Notes under the pieces: model-generated
Databases searched by the model: none
Seen by the model: only the letters and a program-made list of their open reading frames with translations
Told to the model about the DNA's origin: nothing
Source of the DNA: Chrysomallon squamiferum
Taxonomy: Eukaryota; Mollusca; Gastropoda; Neomphalida; Peltospiridae
Assembly (NCBI GenBank): GCA_012295275.1
Contig: CM022672.1
Location: 15,328,625 to 15,392,624, forward strand
DNA: 64,000 nucleotides
Direction: 5' to 3'
Program-made: the position numbers and the translations under genes
Shown: in pieces, positions 59,401 through 64,000 of the stretch
Position numbering within the stretch: position 1 is the first letter of the stretch
Layout: the number at the start of each line of letters is the position of its first letter

Positions 59401-62319
59401 CAGTGATTATTTTCCTTTGCCTAGGAGAAGTCAAGATCAGAGAACAAAGCCAGAACCCAAAATATATCCTTCAGCTAGAATGGATAAACATAATTTTTTC
59501 CAGTACGGCACTGGAAATCCATTAGTTTCAAGATCTCATTCCAGACAGAAAATCAGCGATGAAATGTCACATTTTGTCTCACCAGATTATCAGTCTGATT
59601 CAGTTAATAGAATGTACAGGACAAGTCCTTACAGAGACAAATATTATTTGAAGCCCAGGCAGCTTCGTAAAATGATTCCAGAAAATTATGATCTGTTAGA
59701 GGATCTGAGATTTGACTCAGATGTGTTGCCTTTCAGATCCAATGTAAATCATCCTGTACATGAGAGTTTTTCAGGATCCCAATACAATGCAAGGATAGAT
59801 CCTCTTGAGAAACACGTTCCAGCATTTTGGAATAAGAGACAGACTGTTGTGAGTACAGTTTTTGTATCATTTAACTTTGAAAAGAAAATATTGGTTTTTT
59901 TTTTTAAATTTATTTTTTATTTATATTCATAATTATTTTTTTTTTTGTTGTTGTTGTTCTGTATATAATATATATATATTGATATAGGGATTGATACCTT
60001 TTTTTAATTATTTTAATTATTTTTTTTGATGAGTTAGTGTCCAGTTTCATAAAAATACTCATAAAATTATTTCTTTGTTTCAGAAACATCAAGCAAATGA
60101 CAACATTTATTTTGGTGAGTTATTAATCTGTCTTGAAATATATGATTAATTGAGGTAGGAAAAATGGATTGTAAATATTCTGGATTATAGTTAAAAAGAT
60201 TCAATATATGCTCATTTGTACGTAGTTTTAGGCAAGGTGGGATGTAGTGAAAATGTGAGGTGTTATTTCCATGTGTTTCAGTCTTAGATGTCACAAAGAC
60301 ATTTTTTAAAAAAATATTAAAAAAAAGATTTTTTTAAAGGTAATATTGATTCTGAAGATGATCTGTCAGAAGGTGTCTGGGATGATGAGAGAAGTGGAAA
60401 TTTCTCTGACAGCTTACAGCTTTCTATAGACGAAGATGGAATAATGTGGGGCAATGAAACAGATATCCAATGTTTACCTGATGATTTATACAGAATAAGT
60501 CCATCAGGAAGTGAGACAGCTGGAGATATTGGATCATCTCTCTTATCTGGATCACATTCTGCACATAATCTGGCCTTGCACTCAGCAAACAAGGTGGATT
60601 CCCCACTTCCACACAAAGTGGTCCCAAATCATGCTAATGATTTCACATCGGGTTACAGAATTAAAAGAAACTCTTCAAATACTGGAAGTTTTCCATTCCT
60701 GGACGAAGTTACAGAAGAAGAAGAGAACTCATACCCAGCTCTGCCCACATCAGCATCAGCAGCAGCAACACTGAAGAGAAAGAAAGAAGCTTCAGTAAGA
60801 GATAAACTAATGAAGTTTCTTGATGAAGATTCTAAAGAAATTGCAGGAAGAAATGGCAAGTATCTGAGAACTAACACAGATGAAGTTTATCGGAGAAATA
60901 ATGAATACAGATCTAATCCCAAGTTTACAGACAGTCAGAATCTGAATAATGATATGTCTTCCAAGAACAGACAATCCAGTGTAGGAAAACAACAGTTCAA
61001 AGAAAGTAATGGAAATAAAAAACTTCTTCAAAATTAAATCAAGTCTATAGCAATGACTTGGAAAGTTCATCTGACTTGTCTTATAGCAGTTACATGCCCC
61101 TAAAGAACTCTTCACAAGAGAAAACAAGTTTTCCAGATAATGGTTCCAGCAGTAAATCTAGTCAAAGACATGCTGAAGAGCTAGCTGAAGAGCAGACTCC
61201 TATGGAAATTAGAAAAGAAAAGGATTAAAGAGTGTTCCAGCAAAAGAATCTTCTGTCACAATGACTTCTAATGCAGTAAACAACAAATATCCAACAGATC
61301 ATACTGATGATAGATTATTACTGAATACTAATGGAAGATTACTAGAATCTTTGGATCAAAACCTCAAAGACTTTCAGACAAACACAGAATAATGAGCTTT
61401 GACAAAGCTGTTGACACTGATACTGAAGTTAATACTGGAATAACAATAAATTCAACTGATAATTCTGTCTTTCAAACTGCACAATGTCCTGATGATGTTT
61501 CTAAAACAAATGAAGAAAGTAATAAAAGCAAATATGCATACCCTCATCATGACAGAGAGAAATCTGTTGAAGCATTTGTAGATAAAACTCAGATTTTAGA
61601 AAATGCAGACATCCAGCAAAGTTCAAACAGTCCACTAGTTGATGGTAACACACAGCCTGACACAAAACAGCATTCATCTGAAAATATTTCTCAGTTTCCA
61701 ACTGTCACACAAAAACCAGAAAAATCACTAAATGAAACACCGGGATCTTCCGAGGATGAAACATCCATTCCCATAAATAAAGAGGACTCTACTGACTTTG
61801 ATCTGGAGTCTGATTTGGAGAAAGTTACATCTCCACTGAAGCTGCAGGATCGTCATGGAAATGCTGCTTCAGACCACAGGGAGGAGTCTACAGACTTTGA
61901 TATTGAGTCAGATCTGGAGAAAGTGATGTCTCCTCAAAGACTCCTGTCATCTGGAACATCAAATATCAGAAACAAGACGAGAAGAAAAAAAGAAATGGCT
62001 CTGAAGAAACAGCAGCAAAGGAAAACACTGAGTGGACAACTGAAGGTTCCCCGCAAGTCAGGGGATGGTATGTGTCTTATTTTGCTCGTTTATTCTGAAT
62101 GGTTAATGGCTGCTGCTTATGTTCTCTCTCTCTATTTATTTATTTATTTATCTATTTATTTATTTATCTATCTATCTATACATCTATCTATCTATCTATT
62201 TATTTATTTATTTATTTATTTATTTATCTATTTATTTATTTATCTATCTATCTGTCTATCTATCTATCTATTTATTTATTTATTTATTTATTTATTTATT
62301 TTTTTATTTATTTGTTTGT

Positions 62320-62382
<63 letters not shown>

Positions 62383-63212
62383 TTTGTTTATTTAAAGAAT
62401 CGAGTGACACATCAAGAAGTGGACAGGAGGAGGCCAGACGGAGGAGGGTTGCTCTGTTCTCAGTTTTCAAACATCTGGACACTTGGACACTTGGACAGGT
62501 GTCCAGAGTTTGTCGGGAATGGAAGAAAGTGTCTCGACATCCATCACTGTGGAAACACATCCACCTGAAAAGTGAAAGAATATCATCATCAGTATGTTTA
62601 TACATTTTTCTAATTATACATAAACATAAGTTTATTAAAAAAAAAAAACAAAACAATAACGTATATACTAAATATCATAATCAAGTTATATAAATATATA
62701 ATACATATAACAGATAAGTTATAAGAACAAATAATAAAAATTGTAAACAATAATTAAGTATTACAGACACAAGCATACAGACATGTATGTATTTATTTTT
62801 ACAGATTTTGGAAATTTAAACATTAATTAAAACATGATTGAAATATTGTTATAAAGCATCTTCTGTTTTTGAAAAATAAGTCAGTTACATTTTAAAATAT
62901 TTAATCAATATATAATTTTTTTTTAAATTCTGATATAAGTATACTTTCTTAAAATAAAGTGGGAGAAAAACAGTTATGGTGAACTCGTTATTTTGAGTGG
63001 AAAAGACACTAATAAAACTGTGGTGTGTGTAAACATTCTGCTATAAGTTTTTATACTGACCTTTACTGAGTTTTTAAATGTATTTTAAGTCTTGTTTCTT
63101 AACAAATTTATTTTTTTGATGTCATGGAGATTGAATTTTCTGGCATTTATATTTCAGTATTTGATTACTATTTCCCAATGGTGCACTCAGACACAGTCTA
63201 TCACTTTGGAAG
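54911..63212 (+). CDS. FBXO41: FBXO41-type F-box protein (zinc finger, coiled coil, F-box), 3' end beyond the window
   Basis: Model exons: 54861-56403 (ATG 54911), 56891-57548, 57851-57927, 58216-59848, 60084-60114, 60340-62067, 62398-62591, 63158-63212, continuing off the right edge. All phases agree except for frame breaks inside 60340-62067. Vertebrate FBXO41, as I recall it, has the same order: an N-terminal C2H2 finger, a coiled coil, then an F-box and leucine-rich region. F-box proteins are substrate receptors of SCF ubiquitin ligases; FBXO41 is known as a neuronal, centrosome-associated member. Here F-box and flank run to residue 1,900 or beyond, against about 875 residues in total for the vertebrate protein, because of a huge low-complexity middle. 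Confidence 0.8.
56891..57548 (+). CDS. FBXO41: FBXO41 exon 3: end of the coiled coil plus 22 seven-residue repeats
   Basis: Acceptor TTATAACAG, phase 2. The first 51 residues finish the coiled coil (LQTFLDAASQKEAVAREELK, FISELIDRVEKAE), which aligns by eye with the end of the vertebrate FBXO41 coil. From 57045 to 57503 come 22 heptads of consensus (P/Q)-D-(S/N)-V-T-x-R, one of them six residues long. Donor CGACAG|GTATTA, phase 0. Reading on past the donor gives a spurious tail to 57650. Confidence 0.85.
57045..57503 (+). repeat. Coding minisatellite: 22 units of 21 nt (seven residues)
   Basis: Units such as QDDVTIR, PNSVTRG, PDSVTSS, QNYVIIR, PDNVTVG, PHSITTG, PDNVTIR, QDYVAIS, QDDITTR. P and Q often alternate at position 1, giving a 14-residue super-unit. 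459 nt = 153 residues = 22x7 minus one. The pattern (D at 2, V at 4, T at 5, R at 7) is hydrophilic with a beta-prone core. Confidence 0.9.
57851..57927 (+). CDS. FBXO41: FBXO41 exon 4 (77 bp)
   Basis: Acceptor ATTGTTGCAG, phase 0; DVRIGNIPATVHQNLMESGL, then SYTSP; donor CCCAG|GTATTT, phase 2. No domain. Supported by phase agreement with exons 3 and 5. Confidence 0.7.
58216..59848 (+). CDS. FBXO41: FBXO41 exon 5: long Ser/His/Asp-rich segment with CxxC pairs
   Basis: Acceptor GATATTTCAG, phase 2, joins upstream AG to give Arg; open for 544 codons to donor GTT|GTGAGT. No known domain. Four short-spaced cysteine pairs occur: CHNC (about residues 847-850), CEERC, CSSC (about 905-908) and CLEC, with histidines between, so a small metal-binding module is possible. 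Later parts are rich in Arg/Ser/Tyr/Asp (RYSKETLSRLISSRSLPYTP, DDLDDDYSDYFPLPRR). A frame continuing to 59932 past the donor is intronic. Confidence 0.75.
60084..60114 (+). CDS. FBXO41: FBXO41 exon 6 (31-bp microexon)
   Basis: Acceptor TCTTTGTTTCAG, KHQANDNIYF, donor TTTG|GTGAGT, phase 1. It fits the phases of exons 5 and 7 exactly. Confidence 0.65.
60340..62067 (+). CDS. FBXO41: FBXO41 exon 7: acidic/Ser-rich segment with three apparent frame breaks
   Basis: Acceptor TTTTTAAAG, phase 1; open as NIDSEDDLSEGVWDDERSGN and on to TAA 61035-61037. Coding-like sequence continues in the next frame (YSNDLESSDLSYSSY, RHAEELAEEQTPMEIRKEK) to about 61212-61226, then in the third (SVPAKESSVTMTSNAVNNKY) to about 61332-61390, then back in the first frame (SFDKAVDTDTEVN) to donor GGGGATG|GTATGT. 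Each break equals one missing base, and the first lies at A6 (61017-61022). The end has two near-repeats, STDFDLESDLEKVTSP and STDFDIESDLEKVMSP. Alternative: an intron 61006-61377 (GTAATG..TTTCAG, 372 bp), which also keeps the frame. Confidence 0.65.
62068..62397 (+). repeat. (TTTA)n/(TCTA)n tetranucleotide array filling an FBXO41 intron
   Basis: Donor GTATGT at 62068, acceptor AAAG at 62397. About 260 of the 330 bases are TTTA/TCTA repeats, which stay open in several frames and create false poly-(LFIY) proteins. The polypyrimidine tract before the acceptor is itself made of the repeat. Confidence 0.9.
62398..62591 (+). CDS. FBXO41: FBXO41 exon 8: F-box
   Basis: Phase 1 joint gives GAA (E) then SSDTSRSGQEEARRRRVALF. 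The F-box follows: ALFSVFKHLDTWTLGQVSRV, CREWKKVSRHPSLWKHIHL, ending SERISSS at donor TCA|GTATGT, phase 0. Vertebrate FBXO41 as remembered reads ALFCIFTYLDTRTL and CRDWRFVARHPAVW at the same place. F-boxes bind SKP1. Confidence 0.9.
62592..63157 (+). other. FBXO41 intron 8
   Basis: AT-rich, with a poly(A) tract at 62636-62649. Nothing else seen. Confidence 0.8.
63158..63212 (+). CDS. FBXO41: FBXO41 exon 9 (55 bp), first exon after the F-box
   Basis: Acceptor TTATATTTCAG; YLITISQWCTQTQSITLE; donor GAAG|GTTAGC, phase 1. Joined to exon 8 it gives ISSSYLITISQWCTQTQS, matching the vertebrate stretch KFLAMLAQWCTQAHSLTL position for position. Too short for ordinary open-frame searches. Confidence 0.85.
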
Positions 63213-64000
63213 GTTAGCTTCACCAGTTTATAAATCACATTTTTATTTCATCTCGTTATCTCTCCTTTCATTTCAGTAGTTAGTTTCACTGAATGCTCTC
63301 TTGTTTATTTTATTTTTTTATTTCACCTATTTACATCATTTATTGATACCATCTATCTTTCCTCTCAAGACATCACCTTTACAATTATTTTTTAAATTCA
63401 TTTTTACCTGTTCATTTCATTTGTTTATTTCAACTTTTCATATTGATTTCAGCTGTTAATTTCTCAATTTCAGTATTTTTACTCTTTTTTTTTACTTTTT
63501 TTACCATTTTTTTTTAATTTCTTCATTTTTACTTTTTTACTTTTATCATTTATTTTATCTGTTTTGTTCATATTATTTTTATTTTATTTGTTAATTTTTC
63601 TTCTTTCTTTCTTTTGATTAGTTTCTATTGCATGTTTCTGCTATTAATATTACCTGTTTGTTTCCTGTTTCATTTCTCCTTTTGTTTCATTTATTTATTT
63701 TTCATTTTTGAATTCTTTTTTCCTTTGCTGAAGAAATATGATACTCTAGAATAATTAAATGTCAGTTCGTTATTTTTGTAATTTTACATTAAACGTCTTT
63801 TTATTAGTTAACAAAATAATTTTATTAATTAAAAAAATGATTTTAAGCTTGCATGCTGCTATTTTAGAAATGCATGGGTTATCTTGATGCATTTGTTATT
63901 AATGTTTAAATTTATTGAGTTGCAAGTGTATTCAAATTTACCCACAACACAACAATGATGTTGTTGGGTTTTTTTGGGGAGGGGGGTGGATTTTGTTGTT
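63213..64000 (+). other. FBXO41 intron 9 (incomplete)
   Basis: T-rich sequence with ATTTC/TTTAT-type degenerate repeats (63290-63720). I see no exon resembling the leucine-rich part of FBXO41 before the window ends. Confidence 0.7.

Noticed and set aside
62099-62568. Long L-F-I-Y proteins
   Set aside because: Read-through of the TTTA/TCTA repeat intron, with the F-box exon in a wrong frame at the end.

Overview
This is nuclear DNA of an animal. It is very AT-rich, full of (AAT)n, (TTTA)n, (CA)n and poly(A/T) tracts, and its genes are split into exons with GT..AG introns, so most long open frames are not genes. No bacterial operon, rRNA, tRNA or CRISPR signal is visible. Gene content (rhotekin, an FBXO41-type F-box protein, a CARD protein resembling RLR/MAVS CARDs) and Tigger-like transposon relics fit an invertebrate. 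A lophotrochozoan such as a mollusc is my guess, but the sequence does not prove the phylum.

Layout. (1) 1-14.6 kb, + strand: a tandemly duplicated gene. The window opens inside the last exon of copy 1 (3-572). Copy 2 lies at 6898-11136 with an untranslated 5' exon ending at 6439. The copies share about 3.5-5 kb of 3' flank (about 441-5435 versus about 11071-14638). Copy 2 encodes an N-terminal CARD followed by about 690 residues of low-complexity, probably disordered sequence. It is a candidate MAVS-like signalling adaptor. (2) 16.0-51.1 kb, - strand: a complete rhotekin gene (HR1, anillin-like middle region, PH domain) of 12 common coding exons (16021-25084). At least four well supported alternative N-terminal starts, and one or two weaker ones, lie over the next 26 kb upstream. 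All join the common HR1 exon in phase 0. (3) 51.13-51.41 kb: a short head-to-head interval, probably a bidirectional promoter. (4) 51.4-64 kb, + strand: an FBXO41-type gene running off the right end. It has an N-terminal C2H2 finger, a coiled coil, a lineage-specific array of 22 seven-residue repeats, a very long low-complexity middle, then the F-box and the first exon after it.

Most notable points: the duplicated CARD gene with a 57-nt coding VNTR expanded in one copy; the multi-promoter rhotekin gene, one start of which appears shared with vertebrate RTKN; the 21-nt/7-residue coding repeat in FBXO41; and three same-direction reading-frame breaks within 360 bp of one FBXO41 exon, which look like missing bases but could be real.

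All exon models are my own reading of splice signals, phase and family resemblance recalled from memory. No alignment, search or transcript data were available.
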